Source: Cellvibrionales bacterium UBA1963 (GTDB lineage: Bacteria > Pseudomonadota > Gammaproteobacteria > Pseudomonadales > UBA7434). Taken from it: a DNA stretch of 8,869 bases. The stretch lies in NCBI GenBank assembly GCA_002336035.1, contig DDED01000010.1, forward strand, positions 1-8,869, written 5' to 3'. Numbering within the stretch: the stretch's first letter is position 1; each line of letters starts with the position of its first letter. This document shows positions 1 through 6,155 of the stretch, piece after piece. Made by a program: the position numbers and the translations under genes. Below the pieces are notes generated by a model, which saw only the letters and a list, made by a program, of their open reading frames with translations, did no database searches and was not told where the DNA came from.

Positions 1-366
1 GCCGGTTACTACGATGCCTATTACCGTAAAGCACAACAAATTCGTCGATTAATCAAAGAAGATTTTGTTCGTGCCTTTGAAAAAGTTGATATCATTGCTG
101 GACCTACTGCGCCGTCGACAGCATTTAGATTCGGCGAAAAAACAGCTGACCCTGTTGCCATGTATTTAGAAGACATTTATACAATAGCGGTCAATTTAGC
201 TGGTCTGCCTGCCATGTCACTGCCCGCAGGGCAACTCGATAATATGCCAATAGGCATGCAATTAATTGGCAATTATTTCGCCGAGCAAAAATTACTGAAT
301 GTAGCTCATCAATTTCAATTAGCAACACATTGGCACACGTCAACACCGACGTCTTTAAAGGGTTAG
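1..366 (+). CDS. gatA: GatA, Asp/Glu-tRNA amidotransferase subunit A, C-terminal 121 residues (5' truncated)
   Basis: The frame is open from base 1 to the TAG at 364-366, so only the C-terminal part of the gene is present. GatA is the amidase-signature subunit of GatCAB; it releases ammonia from glutamine for amidation of Glu-tRNA(Gln) or Asp-tRNA(Asn) in the cytoplasm. The visible part matches the end of the family: a DIIAGPTAPSTAF segment at about residues 32-44 of the fragment, then DIYTIAVNLAGLPAMSLPAG and MPIGMQLIG, the conserved C-terminal core of bacterial GatA. The catalytic Ser-Ser-Lys triad lies upstream, outside the window. The gene is followed after 6 bp by gatB, as in the usual gatCAB operon. 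The AAAGGG at 357-362, inside the gatA end, probably serves as the ribosome binding site of gatB, suggesting translational coupling. Confidence 0.95.
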   Translation, partial: AGYYDAYYRKAQQIRRLIKEDFVRAFEKVDIIAGPTAPSTAFRFGEKTADPVAMYLEDIYTIAVNLAGLPAMSLPAGQLDNMPIGMQLIGNYFAEQKLLNVAHQFQLATHWHTSTPTSLKG

Positions 367-372
367 CAGCTT

Positions 373-1821
373 ATGCAATGGGAAACAGTGATTGGCCTAG
401 AGGTTCACGTTCAACTCTCAACACAATCAAAAATATTTAGCAGTTCATCAACTGCCTTTGGTGCCGATGCAAACACACAGGCTGATGAAGTTGATCTTGC
501 TCTGCCTGGCACGTTGCCGGTAGCCAATCAAGAAGCATTCAAAAGTGCGGTAATGTTCGGTCTTGCTATAAATGCTGATATTGAACGAGCATCGGTATTT
601 GAACGGAAAAATTATTTTTACCCCGATTTACCTAAGGGTTATCAGACCACTCAGTTAGAAAAACCCATCGTTGGCGAAGGGTATATCACTATACCCTGCA
701 CCGGTAGCCATGAGACCAAAAAAGTTAGGATTCATCACGCTCACCTAGAAGAAGATGCTGGTAAATCACTGCATGAAGACTTTTTAGGCATGACAGGCAT
801 TGACCTTAACCGTGCCGGCACGCCGTTGATCGAAATCGTCTCAGAACCAGATATTCGCTCAGCGGAGGAAGCGATTGCTTTTCTCAAAAAAGTTCATGCG
901 CTTGTGACCTACTTAGATATTTCTGATGGCGATATGTCACAAGGCTCTTTACGCTGTGACGCAAACGTGTCTATACGCCCCATCGGTGAAGAAAAATTGG
1001 GTACTCGAGCCGAAATAAAAAATTTAAACTCATTCCGTTTTATCGAAAAAGCTATTCACGTTGAAGTTGAACGACAAAAAGATATTTTAGAGTCAGGAGG
1101 CAGTATTCGTCAGGAAACGCGACTATATGACAGCGAGAAAAATGAAACTCGCAGCATGCGTAGCAAAGAAGAAGCTAACGACTACCGCTATTTCCCCTGC
1201 CCAGACTTACTGCCAGTGATTATTGATCAAGACACTATTGATGAACTGAAACATGCAATGCCAGAACTACCAGAGCAACGATTTGAACGGCTTAAACGCG
1301 ACTTTGAATTATCTGCCTATGATGCCTCAATTCTTACTGAACTTCGTCAAACAGCAGACTATTTTGAATCGACTGTTAGCTTTTGTAAAGACGCAAAATT
1401 GTCAGCGAATTGGGTGATGGGAGAGTTATCGGCCTACCTAAACAAATACGATATCAGCATTGAAAAGTCATTAATCAGTCCAGAACAGCTTGCCGGACTG
1501 ATTAGTCGCATTAAAGACCAAACCATTTCAGGAAAAATAGCTAAAAACGTGTTTGAAATGATGGTCGATGGCCAAGGTACCGCGGATGACATCATTGAGG
1601 CTCAAGGGCTTAAACAGGTCAGTGATAGCAGTGCCATTGAAGCCATGGTAGATGAAGTTATTCAAAATAATGCCGACCAAGTTACCCAATACCTTGCAGC
1701 AGAACCGGATAAAAAGAAAAAGTTAATTGGTTTCTTTGTCGGCCAAGTTATGAAGGTGTCTAAGGGGCAAGCCAATCCAGGTCAAGTGAATCAAATTCTT
1801 GCAAAAAAGCTCAATAACTAG
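373..1821 (+). CDS. gatB: GatB, Asp/Glu-tRNA amidotransferase subunit B
   Basis: The 482-residue product has the usual length for bacterial GatB. This subunit binds the misacylated tRNA, activates the side-chain carboxylate with ATP and receives ammonia channelled from GatA. Family motifs appear in order: IGLEVHVQL near the N terminus (residues 7-15), RKNYFYPDLPKGYQ (78-91), a HLEEDAGK segment (about 124-131), DLNRAGTPLIEIVSEPD (about 144-160), GSLRCDANVSI (181-191), KNLNSFRF (206-213) and YRYFPCPDL (261-269). The C-terminal third is the helical tRNA-binding tail of the GatB/YqeY type, ending in FFVGQVMK and NPGQVNQIL. The ATG at 373 is preceded at 10 bp by AAAGGG. The arrangement implies an organism that makes Gln-tRNA and/or Asn-tRNA by the indirect route. 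I see no GC-rich, T-tailed terminator after the stop. Confidence 0.98.
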   Translation: MQWETVIGLEVHVQLSTQSKIFSSSSTAFGADANTQADEVDLALPGTLPVANQEAFKSAVMFGLAINADIERASVFERKNYFYPDLPKGYQTTQLEKPIVGEGYITIPCTGSHETKKVRIHHAHLEEDAGKSLHEDFLGMTGIDLNRAGTPLIEIVSEPDIRSAEEAIAFLKKVHALVTYLDISDGDMSQGSLRCDANVSIRPIGEEKLGTRAEIKNLNSFRFIEKAIHVEVERQKDILESGGSIRQETRLYDSEKNETRSMRSKEEANDYRYFPCPDLLPVIIDQDTIDELKHAMPELPEQRFERLKRDFELSAYDASILTELRQTADYFESTVSFCKDAKLSANWVMGELSAYLNKYDISIEKSLISPEQLAGLISRIKDQTISGKIAKNVFEMMVDGQGTADDIIEAQGLKQVSDSSAIEAMVDEVIQNNADQVTQYLAAEPDKKKKLIGFFVGQVMKVSKGQANPGQVNQILAKKLNN

Positions 1822-1874
1822 GTCAGCTTTTTAATGACCAATTAATAGCACGTAGTGAACAATATTCAACGTAA

Positions 1875-1880
1875 TATAAT
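1875..1880 (+). promoter_or_regulatory. Candidate sigma70 -10 box for the PA4642-like gene
   Basis: A perfect TATAAT lies in the 88-bp gap after gatB, followed by a T-run. The matching -35 position (around 1853-1858, TAGTGA) is weak at 3 of 6. A start point near 1887 would leave a leader of about 23 bases containing AAGGG at 1900-1904, five bases before the ATG at 1910. This suggests the small gene is transcribed separately from gatAB. Confidence 0.5.
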
Positions 1881-1909
1881 TTTTTTAGCACTCAACTTTA
1901 AGGGCTATT

Positions 1910-2203
1910 ATGTCAATCAAAAAAGATAAAGAAAAAGTCATCGACCCTGTTTGGGGAGAGGAGCGTATTCGAGAATTTTTAAGCCTACAGCCACCGAGCG
2001 GTGAAAACGGTGATCACCATAAACTGGTGAAAGCCTATCAAAGTATGCGCATTGAAGATTTCGATAGCTTCGTGGAATTTTTCGTCGCTGATAACGGTAA
2101 CCTTGATGCCTGCGATTCTCGCAATCAAAGCTTCAGCGAACTGATATCCACCCATCGATATAGCCAACCTTATCTTGATATCATCAAAAAATACCGCCCT
2201 TAA
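1910..2203 (+). CDS. PA4642-family small protein of unknown function
   Basis: A 97-residue acidic, soluble protein with no signal peptide or membrane segment. It begins MSIKKDKEKVID and continues with a RIREFLSLQPP segment, an AYQSMRIEDFDSFVEFF core, NLDACDSRNQSF and a HRYSQPYLDIIKKYRP end. From memory this layout (basic KKDK start, RAF/RIREFL helix, AY..MR.EDF..F core, ..HR....Y C terminus) matches a small conserved family typified by P. aeruginosa PA4642, restricted to gammaproteobacteria and without a known function. The middle resembles a single ankyrin-like helix pair, which is only an impression. The start ATG has AAGGG five bases upstream and a perfect -10 box about 30 bases upstream. 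It follows gatB in the same direction with an 88-bp gap. Confidence 0.8.
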   Translation: MSIKKDKEKVIDPVWGEERIREFLSLQPPSGENGDHHKLVKAYQSMRIEDFDSFVEFFVADNGNLDACDSRNQSFSELISTHRYSQPYLDIIKKYRP

Positions 2204-2259
2204 TTAGCATTATATCCTGTAGCTAAATCACACAACGAGCCTGTTTAGTCATCGCTTAG

Positions 2260-2289
2260 TTGACACAATCTGAATCTATACGCTTTATT
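2260..2289 (+). promoter_or_regulatory. Candidate sigma70 promoter for the SDR gene
   Basis: A perfect -35 TTGACA at 2260-2265 is followed after 18 bp by TTTATT at 2284-2289, a 4 of 6 match to the -10 consensus. Transcription would start near 2296, inside or just before the hairpin described at 2281-2309, and leave an untranslated leader of roughly 80 bases before the SDR start at 2378. Confidence 0.4.
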
Positions 2290-2309
2290 AAGGAAGCGAT
2301 TTTTCGCTT
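2281..2309 (+). repeat. Overlapping inverted repeats able to form two exclusive hairpins
   Basis: AAGCGA at 2294-2299 pairs perfectly with TCGCTT at 2304-2309 across a TTTT loop. The same AAGCG can instead pair with CGCTT at 2281-2285, so the two hairpins exclude each other. No T-tract follows, so this is not an ordinary terminator. It lies between the candidate promoter and the SDR start. Confidence 0.45.
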
Positions 2310-2377
2310 GAATAATCGAATGCTTTCCGCGACCATTAAAAGGTCTATTAATCTTGTAATTTACTAGAGAGAACGCT

Positions 2378-3124
2378 ATGCCACGTTTTGATGATCAAGT
2401 CGCACTTATTACCGGTGCAGCTGCAGGTATTGGCCAAGCCACGGCTATTCGGCTTGCCAGCGAAGGAGCCGCTGTTTTTTGTGTTGATCTTGACGCCAAG
2501 GGCCTACAGCAGACGGTTGCAACGATTGAAGCAGCCAACGGCAAAGCCTATGGCCACACTTGCGACGTTTCTGATGAGCAAGCCGTCATCGATACCGTTG
2601 CTGAATGCATGAGTCATTATGGAAAAATTAACCATGTCAGTAACATGGCAGGTATTTTACGCTTTGATCATCTGCATGAGACAAGATTAGAAGACTTTCA
2701 AAAAATTATGCAAGTCAATGTCGGCGGTACTTTTTTAGTCTGCAAACATACCCTACCTGAATTAATTAAAAGTAAGGGCAATATCGTTAATGCCGCCTCA
2801 ACTTCATCACTAGCCGGCGTGCCTTGGGCCGGAATTTATTCCGCATCAAAGGGTGCGGTATTGGCAATGACAAAGTCAATGTCAATTGAATACTGTAAGC
2901 AAGGCGTTAGAGCTAACTGTGTTTGTCCTGGCGATATCATCACCGGAATGGCAAGCCCAAGTTTTCCAAAAAATGTCGACATGAAAATAATGGATCGCTG
3001 CATGTCACCTACAGGCAGAAGAGGCCCAGAAGTCGTTGCTAGCGTCATCGCTATGCTAGCGTCCAGTGATGGCGAACACATAACGGGTGAAGATATTCGT
3101 GTTGATGGCGGCACCTTGTCCTAA
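2378..3124 (+). CDS. Short-chain dehydrogenase/reductase (classical SDR, probably NAD-dependent)
   Basis: A 248-residue cytosolic protein of normal classical-SDR length (about 250). The Rossmann glycine motif TGAAAGIG spans residues 12-19; Asp37 at the end of beta-2 (CVDLD) favours NAD(H) over NADP(H); CDVSD at 62-66 is the adenine-binding Asp site. The NNAG motif reads NMAG (89-92), a variant at its second residue. Catalytic residues are Asn114 (MQVNVGG), Ser141 (NAAS), Tyr154 and Lys158 (YSASK), followed by the cofactor PG motif (CPGDI, 183-187) and a terminal VDGG. It should oxidise an alcohol or reduce a ketone, but the substrate cannot be read from sequence; catabolic SDRs of this type act on hydroxy-steroids, secondary alcohols or hydroxyacyl thioesters. 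The ATG at 2378 has an AGAGAG sequence a few bases upstream. The gene stands alone, convergent with the Ddn-like gene 37 bp downstream. Confidence 0.93.
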   Translation: MPRFDDQVALITGAAAGIGQATAIRLASEGAAVFCVDLDAKGLQQTVATIEAANGKAYGHTCDVSDEQAVIDTVAECMSHYGKINHVSNMAGILRFDHLHETRLEDFQKIMQVNVGGTFLVCKHTLPELIKSKGNIVNAASTSSLAGVPWAGIYSASKGAVLAMTKSMSIEYCKQGVRANCVCPGDIITGMASPSFPKNVDMKIMDRCMSPTGRRGPEVVASVIAMLASSDGEHITGEDIRVDGGTLS

Positions 3125-3161
3125 GTCACGCGGCACCACTCAACTGACACAGCCAGTAAGG

Positions 3162-3632
3162 TTATTTTATTGGCTCAAGAATCATAACCGGCACTTCACG
3201 ACGACCGTCAATGCGCGTCCGATATTCAGCATAACCCTCGTACATGGCATCTAACGGTGGCCATAACTGCGTCTCTTCCTCAGCGCTGGCACGCCGTACT
3301 CGATATGATTTTTTATTGCCACCAATCTGACATTCTACTTCTGGATTAGCGACCATGTTCTTATACCAAATTGGGTAGGTCGACATGCCACCTTGACTCG
3401 CAACAACGACTACATTGTCACCGTCTTGTAGATAAAGTAAGGGCGTTTTACGAACCTTACCCGTTTTTCGACCCTTAATAGAAAAAATGGCCACTTGGGA
3501 GCCAAGAAAGGTATTCCACACTCGGCCATTGGTCCATTCATAAACACGAACCTGCCAACTGCCGATCTTTTTGATGAAAAATCGGCCAAACTTTTCTTGC
3601 TTAGCGGTGAATGGTTTTACTTCTTCTGTCAT
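3162..3632 (-). CDS. Ddn-like deazaflavin-dependent nitroreductase / quinone reductase family protein
   Basis: A 156-residue protein with the single split beta-barrel features of the Ddn/F420H2-dependent quinone reductase family (typically 130-160 residues). Visible marks are GRKTGKVRKTPLLY at residues 54-67, equivalent to the G..SG..R..P motif that contacts the deazaflavin phosphate region; VVVASQGGMSTYPIWYKNM at about 75-93, equivalent to the VASKGG...P.WY.N motif; an ANPEVEC turn; and YAEYRTR followed by VPVMILEP at the C terminus. Characterised members are mycobacterial and use F420H2 to reduce quinones or nitroimidazoles; proteobacterial members are uncharacterised and could use F420, FMN or another cofactor. 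There is no signal peptide. The ATG at 3632-3630 overlaps the TGA of a 61-codon upstream ORF (ATGA), with AAGAG about nine bases upstream. It is convergent with the SDR gene and divergent from the flavoprotein operon. Confidence 0.85.
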   Translation of the reverse strand: MTEEVKPFTAKQEKFGRFFIKKIGSWQVRVYEWTNGRVWNTFLGSQVAIFSIKGRKTGKVRKTPLLYLQDGDNVVVVASQGGMSTYPIWYKNMVANPEVECQIGGNKKSYRVRRASAEEETQLWPPLDAMYEGYAEYRTRIDGRREVPVMILEPIK

Positions 3633-3814
3633 AGTTTGATGCTCTTAATGAGGGTTATTCCTAACCAAATTCGTTCTGTCCAAGTTAACATACTTGGTTT
3701 GTGTTGTACGGTTTCATGATCACACAAAAACGCCTCAAAACGTCCTACTCTTGCCAGTTCGTAACACGGGCCATCGGCTGTCTTGTTAAGGTCGATGTCA
3801 AGCAATGCCGTCAC
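3629..3814 (-). CDS. Possible small ORF translationally coupled to the Ddn-like gene
   Basis: A 61-codon frame starts at GTG (3814-3812) and ends with TGA (3631-3629) overlapping the ATG of the next gene as ATGA, the classic arrangement for coupled translation. I do not recognise the product: it has an acidic N-terminal part with two cysteines (GPCYEL and FLCDHE) and a C-terminal TWTERIWLGITLIKS segment that could form an amphipathic helix. An in-frame TGA lies two codons before the GTG and no good Shine-Dalgarno sequence is visible, so it may be a chance frame or the remnant of a longer gene. The ATGA overlap is the main argument for it. Confidence 0.28.
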   Translation of the reverse strand: MTALLDIDLNKTADGPCYELARVGRFEAFLCDHETVQHKPSMLTWTERIWLGITLIKSIKL

Positions 3815-3880
3815 ACATCATAAAAAAACGATTTTTTATCGCCATCCATGCATTTATTCGAAAAAAAACACGAAGAAATA

Positions 3881-3905
3881 TGCATTGCAAGATTTTGCAT
3901 TTGCA
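3881..3905. repeat. TGCA-rich direct/inverted repeat cluster over the flavoprotein promoter
   Basis: TGCATTGCA (3881-3889) is followed by TGCATTTGCA (3896-3905), a direct repeat with 15-bp period differing by one inserted T. Between them TGCAA (3886-3890) and TTGCA (3895-3899) form a dyad around GATT. The cluster covers the predicted -35 box, so it may be an operator. The regulator is unknown. Confidence 0.4.
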
Positions 3906-3922
3906 GCAACTAGCCCTATAAT
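3894..3922 (+). promoter_or_regulatory. Candidate promoter of the flavoprotein-cytochrome operon
   Basis: A perfect -10 TATAAT at 3917-3922 is spaced 17 bp from TTTGCA at 3894-3899 (4 of 6 against TTGACA). The weak -35 inside a repeat cluster is typical of a regulated promoter. The predicted start near 3929 leaves a leader of about 120 bases before the ATG at 4052. Confidence 0.45.
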
Positions 3923-4051
3923 CATTCTGCTGACAATTTAACAGATTAAAGAGCAATTCTATCCACATGTTAAGAATACAACACCATCATCCGAGTAGAA
4001 TCAATTCCATGCTTGTATGAGCAAACAATTATAATAAAACGGAAACCGACC

Positions 4052-5587
4052 ATGTCTGATAAAGCCATCGATCGACGCACACTTCTTGCTTCCCTCGCTA
4101 CTAGTGCTGCTGGTATCGCCTTAAGCCAACACAGCAATGCTGGCACACGCGTTGCCACTGATAGCCAAACAATTAAAAAATGGGATATCGTGACCGACGT
4201 GCTAGTCGCAGGATCAGGAGCCGCAGGTGTGTCTGCAGCCATTGATGCTCGCAGAGGCGGAGCTGAGGTGTTAGTTGTTGAAAAGCTCAATAAGCTTGGG
4301 GGTTCATCAGCCCTATCCGGTGGGGTCATTTATGCCGGTGGAGGCACCGCACTGCAAAAAGCCTTAGGTTTTTCAGACAGTGTTGAATCAATGTATCATT
4401 ACATAGCCAATTCAGGCCGAAAACATCCCCATCTTGATAAAATTCAACGCTATTGTGAACAAAGCGTCGGTCACTTCGATTGGTTAGTCGACAACGGCGT
4501 GCCCTACAATAATCTGTATAGCAATGGAAAAGGGCTAGGCTTTGACGAAGCCTCACTGTATTACTCAGGTAGCGAGGAAGCCTGGCCATGGAGAGAAGAG
4601 TGCAGACCGGCGCCACGTGGTCATGTACCCTGGGAAAAAGGTCACCAAGGTGGCAAACGCCTAATGCGCTCATTGCTGGCATCAGCAAAAAAACTCGGAG
4701 TAAAAACCCAAAAACGCGTGACTGGTGATCGCTTAGTGGTTGAGTCCGATGGCCGAGTAACCGGCATGATTGTTGACATCAAGGGCGAACGTGTTGCCAT
4801 CAAAGCTAAGCGCGGCATCGTGTTAGCTTGCGGCGGTTTTATTCATAACCGTGATATGGTTAAACTCTATGCGCCTGAACTTTATGATTGTTCTGTGCCG
4901 TGGGCCAATGCTGGTGATCTAGGCATTGGTATCCAAATGGGCATGGGCGCCGGCGCTGCCGCTCTAAGAATGGATCAAGGGTTCGCTATTGGCCCAATTT
5001 ACCCACCCGAAAATACCATTGCTGGAATCGCAGTCAACCAAATGGGGCAACGCATGACCTCAGAAGAAGGCTACCACGCAGTGATGGGTAATATCGTCAC
5101 CTATAAACAAGACGGCATCGCTTATTTTATTTGCGATAAAGACAGTGATCGCCCTGTAGGCGCTGACAACCAACCGTTAGTCGCCGAGGCTAACACTATT
5201 GAGGAGCTCGAACAAAAAGCAGGCTTTCCATTAGGCAGCCTTCAAATGAGCGTGAACTATTATAACGAGCATGCCAAAAATGGCGAAGACCCCATGTTTC
5301 ATAAGTCAAAAAAATACCTCTCGCCAATTGATAAGCCACCCTTTAAAGTTTATGACTTGTCGGTGGATAAAAGCATGTACAGTTCGCATACCTTTGGTGG
5401 CTTACAAACCACACCCGACTCACAAGTCATTAACGTCTGGGGTGAAATTATTGAGGGTCTTTACGCTGCAGGAAGAAATACATCGGGACTGCCTACTTCG
5501 CCTTATATAGCCAGCGGAATTTCCGTCGGCGACTGTACTTTCTTCGGCCGCCAAGCGGGACAACACGCAGCAGCAAATAAAAGTTAA
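4052..5587 (+). CDS. Tat-exported FAD-dependent oxidoreductase (fumarate reductase / 3-ketosteroid dehydrogenase superfamily)
   Basis: The 511-residue product starts at ATG 4052, with GGAAA eight bases upstream; a TTG 13 codons earlier is in frame but less likely. The N terminus carries Arg8-Arg9 then a mildly hydrophobic stretch to about residue 26, a plausible twin-arginine signal, implying export folded with FAD. The FAD-binding Rossmann motif is GSGAAG at 54-59 with Glu77 ending beta-2, then GGSSALSGG. Later marks are an AVNQMGQRM strand (327-335) with Tyr341, HTFGG at 446-450, and the C-terminal YAAGR...PYIASG...GR.AG block (471-503). Members of the FAD_binding_2 superfamily dehydrogenate or reduce a C-C bond next to a carbonyl. 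Tyr485 and Gly489 fall where 3-ketosteroid dehydrogenases have their Tyr...Gly pair, while the fumarate reductase arginine is absent there, so a dehydrogenase role is favoured. It lacks the fused haem domain of flavocytochrome fumarate reductases; a separate cytochrome c gene follows after 16 bp. Substrate unknown. Confidence 0.88.
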   Translation: MSDKAIDRRTLLASLATSAAGIALSQHSNAGTRVATDSQTIKKWDIVTDVLVAGSGAAGVSAAIDARRGGAEVLVVEKLNKLGGSSALSGGVIYAGGGTALQKALGFSDSVESMYHYIANSGRKHPHLDKIQRYCEQSVGHFDWLVDNGVPYNNLYSNGKGLGFDEASLYYSGSEEAWPWREECRPAPRGHVPWEKGHQGGKRLMRSLLASAKKLGVKTQKRVTGDRLVVESDGRVTGMIVDIKGERVAIKAKRGIVLACGGFIHNRDMVKLYAPELYDCSVPWANAGDLGIGIQMGMGAGAAALRMDQGFAIGPIYPPENTIAGIAVNQMGQRMTSEEGYHAVMGNIVTYKQDGIAYFICDKDSDRPVGADNQPLVAEANTIEELEQKAGFPLGSLQMSVNYYNEHAKNGEDPMFHKSKKYLSPIDKPPFKVYDLSVDKSMYSSHTFGGLQTTPDSQVINVWGEIIEGLYAAGRNTSGLPTSPYIASGISVGDCTFFGRQAGQHAAANKS

Positions 5588-5603
5588 AATTAGGACAATT
5601 GAA

Positions 5604-6026
5604 ATGACGACAACCATAAACAGATTTATTTGCAGAATAAGAATCGCAGTAATTCTCTCTATCGCTTATCTCAGCCTATTCACTGGTGCAAAAGCTGAGT
5701 CATTAACCGATCTCACAGGTGATATCGATAAAGGACGATTAGTGTTCGCCCAATGTCGAACTTGTCATTACCCTGAAAAAATTGTCGGCCACCATAATGG
5801 TCCTAATCTGCACGCCATATTCGGCAAGATCGCAGGTAAGCAAGCCGACTTTGATGATTACTCCGAAACGTTTAAAGCCGCTCAATTTGTCTGGACTGAA
5901 GAACTACTGTTTGCCTGGCTGGCCAATACTGAAACCATGTTTCCAGAAACAACCATGATGAGCTTAGGCGTTAAAGACCCACAACAACGAGCAGATTTAA
6001 TCGCTTATCTCAGACGCTTTCGCTAA
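5604..6026 (+). CDS. Periplasmic class I (mitochondrial-type) monohaem cytochrome c
   Basis: The 140-residue precursor has arginines at 8, 11 and 13, a hydrophobic segment at 14-28 and an AKA|ES signal-peptidase site near residue 31, giving a mature protein of about 109 residues, the size of class I cytochromes. The haem site is C51-R-T-C54-H55. GPNLHAIFGK (66-75), the axial-ligand segment FPETTM with Met118, and ADLIAYL (130-136) follow the mitochondrial cytochrome c pattern (GPNLHG, PGTKM, RADLIAYL). It should carry one electron in the periplasm or as a loosely anchored protein. It sits 16 bp after the exported flavoprotein, with AGGA about nine bases before its ATG, so the two are almost certainly co-transcribed. 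The natural reading is that the cytochrome takes electrons from the flavoprotein and hands them to a terminal oxidase. No terminator with a GC stem is visible after the stop. Confidence 0.93.
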   Translation: MTTTINRFICRIRIAVILSIAYLSLFTGAKAESLTDLTGDIDKGRLVFAQCRTCHYPEKIVGHHNGPNLHAIFGKIAGKQADFDDYSETFKAAQFVWTEELLFAWLANTETMFPETTMMSLGVKDPQQRADLIAYLRRFR

Positions 6027-6067
6027 CGTGGAAAAAATCTTTTTAAATATTGTCTGTTAACCTGTCG

Positions 6068-6095
6068 AATGTGACCCAGAACATAAATTCACATT
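6068..6095. repeat. 7-bp perfect inverted repeat downstream of the cytochrome gene
   Basis: AATGTGA (6068-6074) and TCACATT (6089-6095) are exact reverse complements separated by 14 bases. The half-sites resemble CRP half-sites, but the spacer is 14 rather than 6. It lies between convergent genes, so an RNA hairpin at the 3' end of the flavoprotein-cytochrome transcript is the simplest reading. Confidence 0.4.
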
Positions 6096-6155
6096 AGAGT
6101 CGCACAAGTGTGTGATCGAATGGAGTTGATAGCACTGATTTCAAGATTCATTGGC

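Larger units (their letters stand above)
3633..4051. other. 419-bp divergent spacer between the Ddn-like gene and the flavoprotein operon
   Basis: Apart from the doubtful 61-codon frame in its left half, this spacer holds an A/T hairpin at 3820-3839 (ATAAAAAA, loop ACGA, TTTTTTAT), a cluster of TGCA-containing repeats at 3881-3905 and a promoter-like element at 3894-3922 reading toward the flavoprotein. The region 3923-4040 would be an untranslated leader of about 120 bases in which I find no recognisable riboswitch or RNA gene. Confidence 0.5.

Noticed and set aside
1821..1839. GGTCA...TGACC after gatB as terminator
   Set aside because: A 5-bp stem with a nine-base loop and no following T-tract is too weak to call.
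1985..2167. 60-codon minus-strand frame inside the PA4642-like gene
   Set aside because: It is fully antisense to a well-supported gene, with no ribosome binding site or recognisable product.
2836..3114. 92-codon minus-strand frame inside the SDR gene
   Set aside because: It is antisense to intact SDR catalytic motifs and is a compositional shadow.
3820..3839. A/T hairpin ATAAAAAA-ACGA-TTTTTTAT as intrinsic terminator
   Set aside because: The stem has no G or C, and no gene ends close to it; it is probably ordinary A/T-rich spacer.
4030..4035. Second TATAAT upstream of the flavoprotein gene
   Set aside because: No -35-like sequence is suitably placed and transcription would start next to the ribosome binding site.
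4013..4051. TTG at 4013 as start of the flavoprotein gene
   Set aside because: It adds 13 residues ahead of the twin-arginine leader and has no good ribosome binding site, whereas the ATG at 4052 has GGAAA at proper distance.
3970..4688. Two minus-strand frames (about 120 codons each) antisense to the flavoprotein start
   Set aside because: They overlap the signal peptide and FAD-binding motif coding region; their translations are low-complexity or irregular and lack family motifs.
6068..6095. CRP binding site
   Set aside because: The half-sites match but the spacer is 14 bp instead of 6, and it lies after a gene rather than before one.
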